Shown here: in pieces, positions 43,144-51,779 of the stretch | Position numbering within the stretch: the stretch's first letter is position 1 | Layout: the number at the start of each line of letters is the position of its first letter | Assembly: GCA_029244985.1 (NCBI GenBank) | Contig: JAQWQD010000032.1 | Location: forward strand, 1-62,750 | Length of the DNA: 62,750 nucleotides | From: Gammaproteobacteria bacterium | Lineage (GTDB): Bacteria; Pseudomonadota; Gammaproteobacteria; Pseudomonadales; Pseudohongiellaceae | Reading direction: 5' to 3' | The notes under the pieces: generated by a model | Told to the model about the DNA's origin: nothing | Seen by the model: the letters and a program-made list of their open reading frames with translations, nothing else | Database searches by the model: none | Made by a program: the position numbers and the translations under genes

Positions 43144-44262
43144 TTAATCTTTAAAGTATGCTTCGGCGACTCTATTTGCGTATTGCCTAGGATTTTGGCT
43201 CACATCATTACAAAAAATCATGACCGAAAATCTATCTTCTGGAAAACGTGAATAATACGTTCTTACTCCCAACCATCCTCCGCTGTGTGAAACCATTGGT
43301 CGCCCATTCCACTCGTTAAAAGTTTGTCCATTGGCGTAGCGCCCGTCATCGCCAGAATCGAAGTCGCTGTTTGGAGTATTAAACTGCTGTAGTAAATCAG
43401 CTGGATATTGACCAATCTTGGGAGAATAAAAATTCTGATCCCACTTCACCATATCGTCAAGATTTGTGTGCAAACCTCCATCACCAACCCAAAAAAGATT
43501 TGTCATATCTGTAACGTAGCCGCCTTCCGTAGGCTTGTATCCGTTTGCGCGATTAATTACGATCTCTGTCGGTTCATCGCTAAAAAATGATTGCGGCATC
43601 CCAAGGGGCTGAAAGATTTTTTCATCCGCATACTTCCGAAGACTCTGACCAGACACTTCCTCTACTAACATTGATAATAGAAAATACGCCAAATTACTGT
43701 ATTCATATTGTTGATTAGGCAGTCGTTTTAGGGGGATTTTTTTTACTACATCATAAAATTCTTCAATAGATAGATAGTCCTCATTTCCAAGTCGAAAAGG
43801 GCCGCCGGCTGCGGATTGAATATTCAAATCAGGATTGCGCTCAGCACTATCACCATCAATTTGATCATAGTCAGCCATACCGCTAACATGTCCTAGCATC
43901 GAATTAATAGTTACAGTCCCCTCGTATTCGAGAAGTTCTGGCAGATAAGCCCGAATATCTTCACCGAGGTCAATCTTTCCTTCTTCTGCTAGTAGGTGTA
44001 CCGCCATTGCAGTAAATTGTTTAGATACTGAAGCCATTCGGTGAACATGGCTACCATCCAACGGAATACCTAATTCCATGTTAGCCAAACCATAGCCCGC
44101 CTTGTGAACCAACTCACCATTTTCAATTACCCCAACGGAACACCCTGGTGCGGAGCTGCTATCAATTGATGAAAATATCTCATCGACGGCATCATTAAAT
44201 GCATCTGCATATACTTCAAAGCTGAAAACTAGTAATGCAATCAATGGAACTATCTTTTTCAT
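43144..44262 (-). CDS. Exported serine hydrolase, class C beta-lactamase/DD-peptidase fold
   Basis: A 372-aa protein with a GGAGG ribosome site and a signal peptide (about residues 1-20). The catalytic motifs are in place: Ser78-x-x-Lys81 (ASVSKQFTAM), Tyr188-Ser-Asn190 (YEYSNLAYF) and HSG at 326-328 (MVSHSGGWLG). The family includes penicillin-binding proteins, esterases and D-aminopeptidases; family context does not single one out. The gene is alone between hypothetical genes. Confidence 0.87.
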   Translation of the reverse strand: MKKIVPLIALLVFSFEVYADAFNDAVDEIFSSIDSSSAPGCSVGVIENGELVHKAGYGLANMELGIPLDGSHVHRMASVSKQFTAMAVHLLAEEGKIDLGEDIRAYLPELLEYEGTVTINSMLGHVSGMADYDQIDGDSAERNPDLNIQSAAGGPFRLGNEDYLSIEEFYDVVKKIPLKRLPNQQYEYSNLAYFLLSMLVEEVSGQSLRKYADEKIFQPLGMPQSFFSDEPTEIVINRANGYKPTEGGYVTDMTNLFWVGDGGLHTNLDDMVKWDQNFYSPKIGQYPADLLQQFNTPNSDFDSGDDGRYANGQTFNEWNGRPMVSHSGGWLGVRTYYSRFPEDRFSVMIFCNDVSQNPRQYANRVAEAYFKD

Positions 44263-44382
44263 TGTTAACCTCCAAAATCTAATTCCAAATTTCTGAGAAT
44301 TTCTCGAAATTCACTTTTAAGTAGCCAACTAGCAAGGGCGATGGTACTTATTGTGCGCGCCCACCTAGCATCTAGAAAACCA

Positions 44383-44889
44383 TCACTTTGTTTTGAGCGG
44401 TTTGAAATATTGGCCGCCATCTCTTGCTTCCTTGGTAAGTATACTCGCGACTAGACTTTGAAAATCAGGTGTGAAGTAATTTTTACCAACATTATCCCAC
44501 CATTCTCTTGCTCTTTGAGCTATAAATATTGCTTCAATGAGAGGCTTACGAGACTCCCAGATTGCGTGAGGATGAATACCTTTATTCCAATCTAAAAAAT
44601 CCTGTTGCAGCACTAGTAGATAAGCAAGACAGTGATGCTCTAATTGCGCAGTTTGAGCTATAGAAAGATCAGCATCAGCTTCTGCGTATGCAGAGCTGAC
44701 AGCTTTTGCTATCTCAGGATGCATCATAGTAGCCGAGACTTGTTGGAGTGATGATGTTGACTCTCTCGAACTTTGTTGTTGAAGAGCCGTTGTATTTTGT
44801 CGAATTTGAAAACTTAGAAATAATAGTGTTATTAAGACAGACAAAGCTCCTATTATCTCCCCTATAGCTCCTGCAGCTTCCCAATTCAT
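44383..44889 (-). CDS. Small membrane-anchored protein of unknown function (family copy 2)
   Basis: A 168-aa protein with GAGGGG before the ATG. A hydrophobic segment at about residues 10-29 (GEIIGALSVLITLLFLSFQI) is followed by Gln/Ser-rich helix (RQNTTALQQQSSRESTSSLQQ), the same plan as the proteins at 191-646 and 46184-46696. The remaining soluble part is helical. The function is unknown; the TPR gene lies next to it on the other strand. Confidence 0.7.
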   Translation of the reverse strand: MNWEAAGAIGEIIGALSVLITLLFLSFQIRQNTTALQQQSSRESTSSLQQVSATMMHPEIAKAVSSAYAEADADLSIAQTAQLEHHCLAYLLVLQQDFLDWNKGIHPHAIWESRKPLIEAIFIAQRAREWWDNVGKNYFTPDFQSLVASILTKEARDGGQYFKPLKTK

Positions 44890-44919
44890 AATTATTCCCC
44901 TCTCGTATTAATTAAACTA

Positions 44920-44948
44920 TTCGCCTAACATAGTAGGCAATATGCGAA
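44920..44948. promoter_or_regulatory. Nested inverted repeats upstream of the membrane-anchored protein gene
   Basis: TTCGC...GCGAA encloses GCCTA...TAGGC. The string TTCGCCTAACATAGTA loosely resembles the left half of the conserved intergenic element (TTCGTCCAATATAGTA). It lies 31 bp upstream of the start at 44889. Confidence 0.3.
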
Positions 44949-45101
44949 GATGAAACTATTCTAATCTAGAGAGCATTATAATCGACCAACGTTTCCTACA
45001 AGCCGGTGAACCGCCTGTGCCTCCTCTTGATAATGAACTGCACTATGCCATACTTAATACAAGCTAGATGTATCGCCTATTATCGATTACTAGGGGGGAC
45101 C

Positions 45102-46034
45102 ATGAGAAAAACTAGAATTTCACTCTTTTTTTTCCTTTTGGCTTCAGTCAACACAGCCTTTTCACAGACTGAAAATATTACTAAACAATTCAATGATGCT
45201 TACCGCTCTTTTCAATCCTTAAATGAAGAGGGGAAACCAGAGGAATCATTAGAATTTGCTAAAAAAGCCCTTGATTTAGCTCAACCACTATTTGATGAAA
45301 ATTCTGAAACAATGGCAGCACTCAGCTACAACTATGCGCTTAACCTCATGGATGTGGACCAGAACAAAGAATCCGCTAGAGAATTTTCAAAAACCGTTAG
45401 GATATACGAACAAGTATTTGGAAGAGACTCTGAGTCATTAGCCTCTGTATATTTTGATGAAGGACGCGCAAGTTCGCGCATAAATAGAGGAAAACCAGCA
45501 GGAAGCGCAAATTCGCGCGTAAATAGTCAAAAGTCAAAACGTGCTTTTGAAAAGGCAATAAACATAATCGGCGAAATCTATGGATCATCCTCATTAAATT
45601 TTGCCGACATAAATATTCAAGCTGGCATTATTCTAAGCGAAGAATTTAACTTAGGCACAGCCGAAGATTTTTTTGAGAAAGCGCTTAATATTTATGAAAC
45701 CGAATTTGGAAGAGATAACTTGTATACCGCGCTCGCTAATTTCCATCTTGGAAAGTATCATTTTATGAATGCTAACGTTAGGAAATCAGAGAATTTCCTT
45801 GCAGATGCAATAACTGGATTAGAATCTTTAGAATTTAAGGACGACATTGATCAAGTATTACTGACATCTGCTCATGGCTTGTTCGACCGACTTAACGAAG
45901 TAAAGTTCGTGCGTGAAGAATATATAAGAGAATTAGAAGAAAACAGTCGAGAGCTTGCTAGAAGTATGGAAGCAATGAGAAACAATCCAACACCGTCGCG
46001 GCCGCCGCAACAAGCAGCGCAGCAAGCGCAATGA
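45102..46034 (+). CDS. Exported TPR-repeat protein
   Basis: The ATG at 45102 is preferred: GGGGGG lies just upstream and a signal peptide (ISLFFFLLASVNTAFSQ) starts there; the frame is open for 32 codons before. The 310-aa product consists of helical pairs resembling tetratricopeptide repeats (EESLEFAKKALDLAQPLFDENSETM, AREFSKTVRIYEQVFGRDSESLASVYF, AEDFFEKALNIYETEFGRDNLYTALANF) and a coiled, Gln/Pro-rich tail. It is probably a periplasmic scaffold. A 13-codon duplication (RASSRINR / SANSRVNS) interrupts the middle. Confidence 0.72.
   Translation: MRKTRISLFFFLLASVNTAFSQTENITKQFNDAYRSFQSLNEEGKPEESLEFAKKALDLAQPLFDENSETMAALSYNYALNLMDVDQNKESAREFSKTVRIYEQVFGRDSESLASVYFDEGRASSRINRGKPAGSANSRVNSQKSKRAFEKAINIIGEIYGSSSLNFADINIQAGIILSEEFNLGTAEDFFEKALNIYETEFGRDNLYTALANFHLGKYHFMNANVRKSENFLADAITGLESLEFKDDIDQVLLTSAHGLFDRLNEVKFVREEYIRELEENSRELARSMEAMRNNPTPSRPPQQAAQQAQ
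45466..45526 (+). repeat. 22-bp imperfect direct repeat within the TPR gene
   Basis: Copies at 45466-45487 and 45505-45526 differ at two bases and lie 39 bp (13 codons) apart, so they keep the frame and add a basic, polar insert between helices. Confidence 0.6.
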
Positions 46035-46183
46035 TTAAGAAGAAAAAATATATCTCTTGAGCGCAGTTTCCTCTAACACGACAGCGCATTTCTCCCGCAA
46101 AGAGATTTAAGAAGCTTGCCCAGCATTATCAATTGACTCATCCAGCTTTAGTAGGTTTTCTTGTACACAGCAAATATGAGCGA

Positions 46184-46696
46184 TTACGAATTCTTATTCG
46201 GCTTAAGCCAATGTGCTGCATTGATGAAATCATCATTTGGCACGTCCATTTTATTCAAGCGTGCGTTAACCGCGTTTAAAACATCATCACCATATAGGTC
46301 AATTTTGGACATCGCATTCCAGAATTTATTGCCTCCAGAAGTACTCATATGACCAACAAATGCATCCATTACATATCTCAGATTATCATCTGTTTCTAGG
46401 CCGTCCGCGTTTAGTTTGATCAGCATATCAAGCTGATTACCCATAGCAAACAGTGCCATTACCGCCTTGGTTTGTCGATCAGGGTCCATGTCATCATAGT
46501 TGTGCAAAAATTCTCGGTACTCCGAGCTATTCTCTGCCATGAAGAACATCATTTCCTGCCATATATGCCTCTGTTCTCGTTGCGATGAAGCAAGAGCCAA
46601 ACGATTAGCTGTACGAGTTTGCATTCCAAGAAATACTAGTGAAATTATCACACCTATGCCGCCCAAAAACTCACCCCAAATACTCAACATTTCCAT
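46184..46696 (-). CDS. Small membrane-anchored protein of unknown function (family copy 3)
   Basis: A 170-aa protein with GGAG 8 nt before the ATG. The N-terminal helix (GEFLGGIGVIISLVFLGMQT) is followed by RTANRLALASSQREQRHIWQEM, the same layout as the copies at 191-646 and 44383-44889. A partly acidic helical body follows (SEYREFLHNYDDMDPDRQT). It could be a sensor or scaffold anchored in the inner membrane, but nothing in the sequence proves this. Confidence 0.7.
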   Translation of the reverse strand: MEMLSIWGEFLGGIGVIISLVFLGMQTRTANRLALASSQREQRHIWQEMMFFMAENSSEYREFLHNYDDMDPDRQTKAVMALFAMGNQLDMLIKLNADGLETDDNLRYVMDAFVGHMSTSGGNKFWNAMSKIDLYGDDVLNAVNARLNKMDVPNDDFINAAHWLKPNKNS

Positions 46697-46779
46697 ATCT
46701 ATGCTCCAATTAATTTAATTTAAGTAATTATATGGCACACACTAATACGAATAACATTTAATAAACAAATGAGAGAGAA

Positions 46780-46953
46780 ATGATGCCGATCGCAAGTTTA
46801 CGCCCAATTAGAACTATAGTTACTCAACTAGGAGTTCTAATTGAACTAAGAGAAGCCCCAAAGGGAATAAGATTAATATCTGAAGTAGTATCGTCAGAAC
46901 TAAGGAGTGAAAAAATAAACGCTTCTTTAACTACCAATGATATGGCTGACTGA
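46780..46953 (+). CDS. Possible 57-codon small protein
   Basis: The frame opens with ATGATG after a GAGAGA purine run and ends in TGA. The product is mostly helical in character (RPIRTIVTQLGVLIELREA ... LISEVVSSELRSEKI). It lies in an otherwise empty 288-bp gap between genes on the other strand. A strong hairpin lies inside it, so the region might instead be a structured RNA or operator. Confidence 0.3.
   Translation: MMPIASLRPIRTIVTQLGVLIELREAPKGIRLISEVVSSELRSEKINASLTTNDMAD
46805..46843. other. 39-nt hairpin/cruciform
   Basis: CAATTAGAACT and AGTTCTAATTG are perfect 11-bp arms; inside, TAGTT and AACTA pair around an ACTC loop. No T-run follows on either strand, so it is not an ordinary terminator. 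Confidence 0.6.
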
Positions 46954-46984
46954 TTAACGATTAGTGAAAATGTGAAATTAGGTT

Positions 46985-48511
46985 CTATTGCAGCCCTACA
47001 CCATAGATCGCTTTGCCGGGAAACACGCCCTCTATTAGCTCACCCTCTCTAATAACAATGGCGCCACCAACCAGAACATATTCAATGCCAATCGAATTAG
47101 AAAGACCTTCTTCAAATGTTGCGGTATCTATAATGCGATCTGGATCGAAGATAGTAATATCAGCATCTGCATTTTCTTGCAGTCTTCCCTTGTTTGCCAT
47201 CGCAGGAGCAACCGGCTCTAACCGTTGAGCTGGCATAATTGTCATTTTCCCAATGGCTTCGTTTAGCGATAGTACATCTCTCTCTCTAACATACCGACCT
47301 AACACACGACTAAATGTTCCCGCTGAACGCGGATGAGCACCTGGGGCGAATTGCATACCATCGGAAGCCACAATAACAAAAGGTTCAGATAGCGCCCTTC
47401 CGATCCATTCCTCTTCCATCATGTGAATAATTACCGCACCACCGATCTCTCTATAACTGCGGAATGTTTCTGCGTTAAGGCGCTCCCCAGTAGCGACCCA
47501 TTGCAGATCCTCGAAATTGATACCACCCATTTCTTCTTGCCAACCCTCATCGAACAATGCTGACCCTAACCCGGTTGAAGCCGCTGTATAAGGATAAGCT
47601 TCAGTACTGATATTAAATCCACGTTGACGCGCTGACCTGATCAAGTTGAGAATAAAATCTATATCTCCCAAAGCCATAGAATTAACATGGACAATGTGCA
47701 GGGCGGCGCCTGTTAAAATAGAATTCGAAATGACTTCCTGCATTGCGCTTATTCCACTTTCACGAACATGCGAGAATATCATTGAATTTTGTTCAGCCGC
47801 GAAATCAAACACCTCATAAACTTCCTGTTCGTTAGCACCAGGAGTATATTGATGAGCAAGCCCTATTCCGATTGCCCCACTTCGAAGACCTTTGAGGAGT
47901 TCTTCACGCATCACGACATATTGGTCAAGCGTGAGCTCAGCGTAATTGCTTTCGCTGAGTAAATTTCCGTACTGAGCAAGGAAAACATCAAGGTTATCGA
48001 TTGATGATCTATAAGCATCCTCCAGTTCAATACGATCCTCAACAGAGAACTGAGCCAATGACCTTGCATCTCCTTGTGCCATCGAAGTGCCAAAGTTAAT
48101 AGGCCGCTTATTTTCTCGACTCGCCAACCATTCGCGTACAGGATAAACACCTTCTTCCAGTTCAAGTGCTGTAGTTACACCATCGTGGACGAGATAGTTA
48201 GCTGACCGTTGAGATTGACCATGAGCATGCATGTCAATAAATCCTGGACTAACCACCAGTCCATTCGCATCAATGAGTTCGCCTCCTGCAACTAATCGAT
48301 CCGCAAGCGACTCAGCAGAAACTTCAATGATCGATCCCCCTTGTATTCCAACATCTCGGATTGCATCCAGACTAGTTTCCGGATCAATAACGCGACCATT
48401 ACTGATAACGATATCAAATTCTTCATTGTTATCAGCAGCCTGCGTAAAAGTTGTAGGTATAGATAAAATATTAAGTAATAAAACTAAATAAAAGATTTGA
48501 TTAATCTTCAT
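46985..48511 (-). CDS. Exported D-aminoacylase-like amidohydrolase
   Basis: A 508-aa protein with a signal peptide (about residues 1-26). It shows the amidohydrolase plan: N-terminal beta-sandwich strand FDIVISNGRVIDPETSLDAIRDVGI, metal motif FIDMHAHGQ (His95, His97), later His residues in IFSHVRES and LHIVHVNSM, and the catalytic Asp in IVASDGMQ. The end (ADADITIFDPDRIID) is typical of N-acyl-D-amino-acid deacylases and related imidases. It would act in the periplasm on N-acylated or cyclic amino-acid derivatives. The exact substrate is not determined. Confidence 0.87.
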   Translation of the reverse strand: MKINQIFYLVLLLNILSIPTTFTQAADNNEEFDIVISNGRVIDPETSLDAIRDVGIQGGSIIEVSAESLADRLVAGGELIDANGLVVSPGFIDMHAHGQSQRSANYLVHDGVTTALELEEGVYPVREWLASRENKRPINFGTSMAQGDARSLAQFSVEDRIELEDAYRSSIDNLDVFLAQYGNLLSESNYAELTLDQYVVMREELLKGLRSGAIGIGLAHQYTPGANEQEVYEVFDFAAEQNSMIFSHVRESGISAMQEVISNSILTGAALHIVHVNSMALGDIDFILNLIRSARQRGFNISTEAYPYTAASTGLGSALFDEGWQEEMGGINFEDLQWVATGERLNAETFRSYREIGGAVIIHMMEEEWIGRALSEPFVIVASDGMQFAPGAHPRSAGTFSRVLGRYVRERDVLSLNEAIGKMTIMPAQRLEPVAPAMANKGRLQENADADITIFDPDRIIDTATFEEGLSNSIGIEYVLVGGAIVIREGELIEGVFPGKAIYGVGLQ

Positions 48512-48530
48512 AGTAGAAATGCCCCACAGA

Positions 48531-49148
48531 TTAAGTTATTACACCAACGCTTTCTCTGGCAGTGACAAATCCATGCCAGCGCCAAAGATTTTGCAAGGAC
48601 TCGTCTGGGTTCAGTTTGCAATAGTGGATAGCAAAATCGAGAGAAACTAGAAGAATTATGTCTGCGATAGTGAAGCGCGAAGTAGCTAAGTATTCTTTAT
48701 CAGCCAATTCATCGTTCAGCTTTTCATAATAGGCATACACATTTTCGTCGCTGAAGACTTTCGCCTCGGGAGCTACTTGATAGCCCCTCTGTTCAAGTAC
48801 TGGGCCATTTTTCCAAGAACTCCGAACTTGGAACCACAAATCCGACTCAATTTGAGAAAGGTGCATCTCAATCTGACACAAATCATCTGCATCTGAGCCA
48901 AATAAATTAGGTTGTGGATATAGCGCCTCAAGATAACGGCAAATTGCAATCGCTTCAGTAAGAAAAGCCCCATCATCTGTCTCCAGTACTGGCACTCTAC
49001 CAAGTGGATTCTTTCGCAAAAATTCTGGTGCTTTATGCTCTCCATTCTGAAGGTCTAATTCAATCATTTCATAGTCTATGGCTTTCTCTGCCAAAACAAT
49101 TTTTACTTTGCGTGGATTAGGTGTATTACCGCAACCATATAATTTCAT
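48531..49148 (-). CDS. Glutathione S-transferase
   Basis: A 205-aa cytoplasmic protein. The thioredoxin-like domain runs to about residue 80: MKLYGCGNTPNPRKVKIVLAEKAI, the cis-Pro in LGRVPVLETDDG, and the gamma-glutamyl site TEAIAICRYLE. The all-helical C-terminal domain holds FTIADIILLVSLDFA, the conserved hydrophobic-staple region. GGAAG precedes the ATG. It could conjugate or isomerise electrophiles; it follows the amidohydrolase region without clear functional link. Confidence 0.88.
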   Translation of the reverse strand: MKLYGCGNTPNPRKVKIVLAEKAIDYEMIELDLQNGEHKAPEFLRKNPLGRVPVLETDDGAFLTEAIAICRYLEALYPQPNLFGSDADDLCQIEMHLSQIESDLWFQVRSSWKNGPVLEQRGYQVAPEAKVFSDENVYAYYEKLNDELADKEYLATSRFTIADIILLVSLDFAIHYCKLNPDESLQNLWRWHGFVTARESVGVIT

Positions 49149-49433
49149 TATTACTCTTCCTTTAAATCGAACAACACAACAGTTCGATAAGTCTGTAGAA
49201 TACCCAACTTAACCCAAGAGTCATCTGAAAACCAAATTCAAAAGCTTATTAATTTGATAATTCCTAATTTGATGTTGAATCACTCTGCACATGCTGGCTT
49301 AGCTATCATTTTCCACTTAAAATACTTCCCTTAGCTACAATCATTACTTAATGCTAAAACTTGAAAGTTGGCGCATGACACCAAAATAGATTAATCAAAA
49401 CCATAACAAGACTATCCACCTATCTACCTCACT

Positions 49434-49877
49434 ATGCACAATCGGTCCTTTCTTAATATTTGCGCACTTCTACTGATGCTGGGATTCACCCTACTACCAA
49501 CATTAGCCCAGCAAGACCCCACATTAGAAAATACCTCTTGGAAATTAGTCTCCATACATGGATTCGACGATTCGGAATTCATTCCCAGTAATCCTGAAAA
49601 CTATCTATTGCGATTTCGCCTAGAGAATCGATTGCAAATCGAAGCAGACTGCAATCAGGCTGGAGCAACATGGGGATTAGATGGTGACTCTTTCACATTG
49701 AGACAATTGGTTACGACTCGAAAACTCTGTATTCAACCTTCCCTCTTTAATCGATACATCATGAATTTAGATCAAGCCGCTTTTCTCATGTTGGAAGGAG
49801 ATCGACTGATAATTAAATCCGCCTCAGAGGTTGATTGGATGGAATTTGAACCCTATGTCTTGACGCCACCTTTTTGA
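49434..49877 (+). CDS. Secreted META-domain (HslJ-like) protein
   Basis: A 147-aa protein with a signal peptide (about residues 1-25, ending LAQQ). The META domain is visible: LENTSWKLVSI, LRFRLENRLQIEADCNQAGATW, DSFTLRQLVTTRKLC and AAFLMLEGDRLIIK. Cys in DCNQAG and KLC may form a disulfide. HslJ-type proteins are small periplasmic or lipoprotein stress proteins. The ribosome site is weak. Confidence 0.75.
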   Translation: MHNRSFLNICALLLMLGFTLLPTLAQQDPTLENTSWKLVSIHGFDDSEFIPSNPENYLLRFRLENRLQIEADCNQAGATWGLDGDSFTLRQLVTTRKLCIQPSLFNRYIMNLDQAAFLMLEGDRLIIKSASEVDWMEFEPYVLTPPF

Positions 49878-49914
49878 GATAGCAACGCCAGCCTTCAAAA
49901 ATAAGTGACAAAAA

Positions 49915-49943
49915 AAGGTCAGCGTATTGACTACTCTGACCTT
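49915..49943 (-). terminator. Rho-independent terminator for the sulfane/sulfite dehydrogenase operon
   Basis: AAGGTCAG and CTGACCTT form an 8-bp stem with a 13-nt loop; on the minus strand it is followed by a run of T (A-tract at 49909-49916 on plus). It lies 33 bp after the cytochrome gene stop and 37 bp after the META gene. Confidence 0.7.
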
Positions 49944-49975
49944 CCTCTAATTCCGTTTTAGTTCCAGATATTTGG

Positions 49976-50545
49976 CTAGTATGGATAGCCTTCCAACCTC
50001 GGTTGTCCAGGAAACCAGTCCGGTACTTGCGCCCAGTTATCGCGATTCGGCATCTGAATTTTAGGCAAACTATTTTGATCTAAAACTAACTGATCATCAG
50101 TAATAACATCATTCAAATAAAGCAAGTAAGCCGTTAGGGAATAAACTTCATCCGCCAATAGCGATCCTTCAGCACCGAGAGGCATACCACGGTTTATGTA
50201 ATCCCAAACTGTAGTGGCATAAGGTGAACGAATAGGAAGAACCCTACCGTAACGCCAGGCATTATCCACTTCACCAACGTCATTCTTAACCAATCTTGGT
50301 GCAATACCATTGGTGCCATTAGTGCCATGACATCCAGCGCAGCCTTTTTCTAGAAAAAGTTGTGCTCCTAAATCAGCAGTGCCACTGCCGTCTGGCAATT
50401 CCTCTCCAGTTGGCGCGATCGCAATATCCCAAGCCTCGATCTCTGCAGCTGTAGGCGCTCTGCCAACCCCATAAGTTGGAGACTGTGCTTGTGCTACAAA
50501 ACCAAGGAGCATTACTCCTGGCAGTAAATATTTAAGCAATCGCAT
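49976..50545 (-). CDS. Short SoxD-like monohaem cytochrome c
   Basis: The ATG at 50545 starts a signal peptide (MRLLKYLLPGVMLLGFVAQAQ) and overlaps the SoxC-like gene by 14 nt; the long upstream open frame overlaps that gene and is not used. The 189-aa product has YGVGRAPTAAEIEAWDIAI, the typical SoxD start, then one haem site Cys69-x-x-Cys72-His73 (KGCAGCHG), with Met in RGMPLGAE as possible axial ligand. Classical SoxD is dihaem and about twice as long, so this is a reduced form. It would take electrons from the molybdenum subunit. Confidence 0.85.
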   Translation of the reverse strand: MRLLKYLLPGVMLLGFVAQAQSPTYGVGRAPTAAEIEAWDIAIAPTGEELPDGSGTADLGAQLFLEKGCAGCHGTNGTNGIAPRLVKNDVGEVDNAWRYGRVLPIRSPYATTVWDYINRGMPLGAEGSLLADEVYSLTAYLLYLNDVITDDQLVLDQNSLPKIQMPNRDNWAQVPDWFPGQPRLEGYPY

Positions 50546-51779
50546 TATGAATACTTCCATCGCTTTCAATTCGCCAAGGCTGAATCGAGTTGTCTTGTCC
50601 TCGAACACGAGGTGGCTGATCAGCAGGCTGATTCCAGAATTCTGCGACTTCCGCTCGCGAAGGCTGAACCTGACCGATTTCATCGATACAACGAGACTGG
50701 AGCTCACAAGGGCTGCCATCCCACTCCCATTCGAAGGCAAAAAGTGTGTGCGCCATCGCTTGAGGCTCACCACGAATTTCTGCATCGAACCAAGTCTCTC
50801 CACCATCAGTGGTCACTTCAACACGGGCAACCTTGCCTCCACCAGACCACGCTAAACCGCTGACTTGATAATATCCCGCACCAGGAAGTGTTTGTCCGCC
50901 TGAAGGATGAACAATCACAGATTTAGGACCTATCTGGTAACCTAGTGCTGCTGTGGCTGGGTCCTGAGTCAAGTGTCCGTAGTCGTTATAGGTCATGTAA
51001 TACTGGTCAACTACCTTGATACGACGCAACCACTTCACATTAAAAATGCCTTCAAAACCAGGCGCTAACATTCTGAGTGGAAACCCCTGTTGCGGCCGAA
51101 CCGGTTCACCGTTCATTGAATAGGCTAGCAAAGTATCATCCATGGCTTTGGTCATTGGAATGCTGGAAGCGCCCTTAACTTCTTCCACACCTTCGGCAAC
51201 AATCCAGTCTGCACCCTCTTTTACACCGGCTTCTTTAAGTAGCGTAGAAAGCAGCACTCCAGTCCACTCTGCATTACTTGTCATCCCATGAGTCTCCTGC
51301 ACGGTGGTATGACGCCGATTTGATCTATTGCCCGCACACTCAACGAAATGCATACGCGTCACAGAAGGTAGACGCTTCAATTCCTCCATGGTGAAGACTA
51401 GGGGATTATCGACCAAGCCATGAATCATTAAGCGATGCTTTTCAGGATCGATGTCCGGTATATAAGAACCTCTCGTAGTTCCCATGTAGAAAAGTGACGA
51501 CGGGGTAATCACCCCATGCTGGTCCTGCAAAGGAGTTGCTATGTGGAAATCAAGCCCGAAAGTATCCGGTGAGTGCCTGCCGCCGTGGGGAATGCGCTTG
51601 GACTCTATGAACCGTGATCTCTGCCCATAAGCCACAATATCATCTCTGCCCTGCAGGAACCCTTCTGGACCAGGCAGCTGAGCCGATGCAGATTGAGAGG
51701 CTGCGCCTACTGCAGCACCACTAGCAATAGCTGCGCCCTGCTTTAAAAACTCCCTGCGATTTTGTTTCTTGGGACCCAT
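50532..51779 (-). CDS. soxC: Molybdopterin sulfane/sulfite dehydrogenase subunit (SoxC-like)
   Basis: The ATG at 51779 is preferred: GGAGA lies just upstream and a Tat signal (NRREFLKQG, ending ASAQ) begins at once. The 415-aa product has the sulfite-oxidase fold: FVECAGNRSN with the Mo-ligand Cys148, then MTSNAEWTGVLL, GFPLRMLAPGFEGIFNVKWLRRI and a C-terminal dimerisation domain (GGGKVARVEVTTDGGETWFDA). It overlaps the SoxD-like cytochrome gene, so they form an enzyme pair oxidising sulfane sulfur or sulfite in the periplasm. No SoxAX/SoxYZ/SoxB genes lie nearby, so it may act as a stand-alone sulfite dehydrogenase. Confidence 0.85.
   Translation of the reverse strand: MGPKKQNRREFLKQGAAIASGAAVGAASQSASAQLPGPEGFLQGRDDIVAYGQRSRFIESKRIPHGGRHSPDTFGLDFHIATPLQDQHGVITPSSLFYMGTTRGSYIPDIDPEKHRLMIHGLVDNPLVFTMEELKRLPSVTRMHFVECAGNRSNRRHTTVQETHGMTSNAEWTGVLLSTLLKEAGVKEGADWIVAEGVEEVKGASSIPMTKAMDDTLLAYSMNGEPVRPQQGFPLRMLAPGFEGIFNVKWLRRIKVVDQYYMTYNDYGHLTQDPATAALGYQIGPKSVIVHPSGGQTLPGAGYYQVSGLAWSGGGKVARVEVTTDGGETWFDAEIRGEPQAMAHTLFAFEWEWDGSPCELQSRCIDEIGQVQPSRAEVAEFWNQPADQPPRVRGQDNSIQPWRIESDGSIHNAIA

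Noticed and set aside
46985..48511. Dihydroorotase or urease-type amidohydrolase
   Set aside because: The signal peptide, length and C-terminal ADADITIFDPDRI pattern fit D-aminoacylase-like proteins better.
50560..50806. N-terminal extension of the cytochrome c gene
   Set aside because: It overlaps the SoxC coding sequence and encodes no signal; the ATG at 50545 gives a proper signal peptide.
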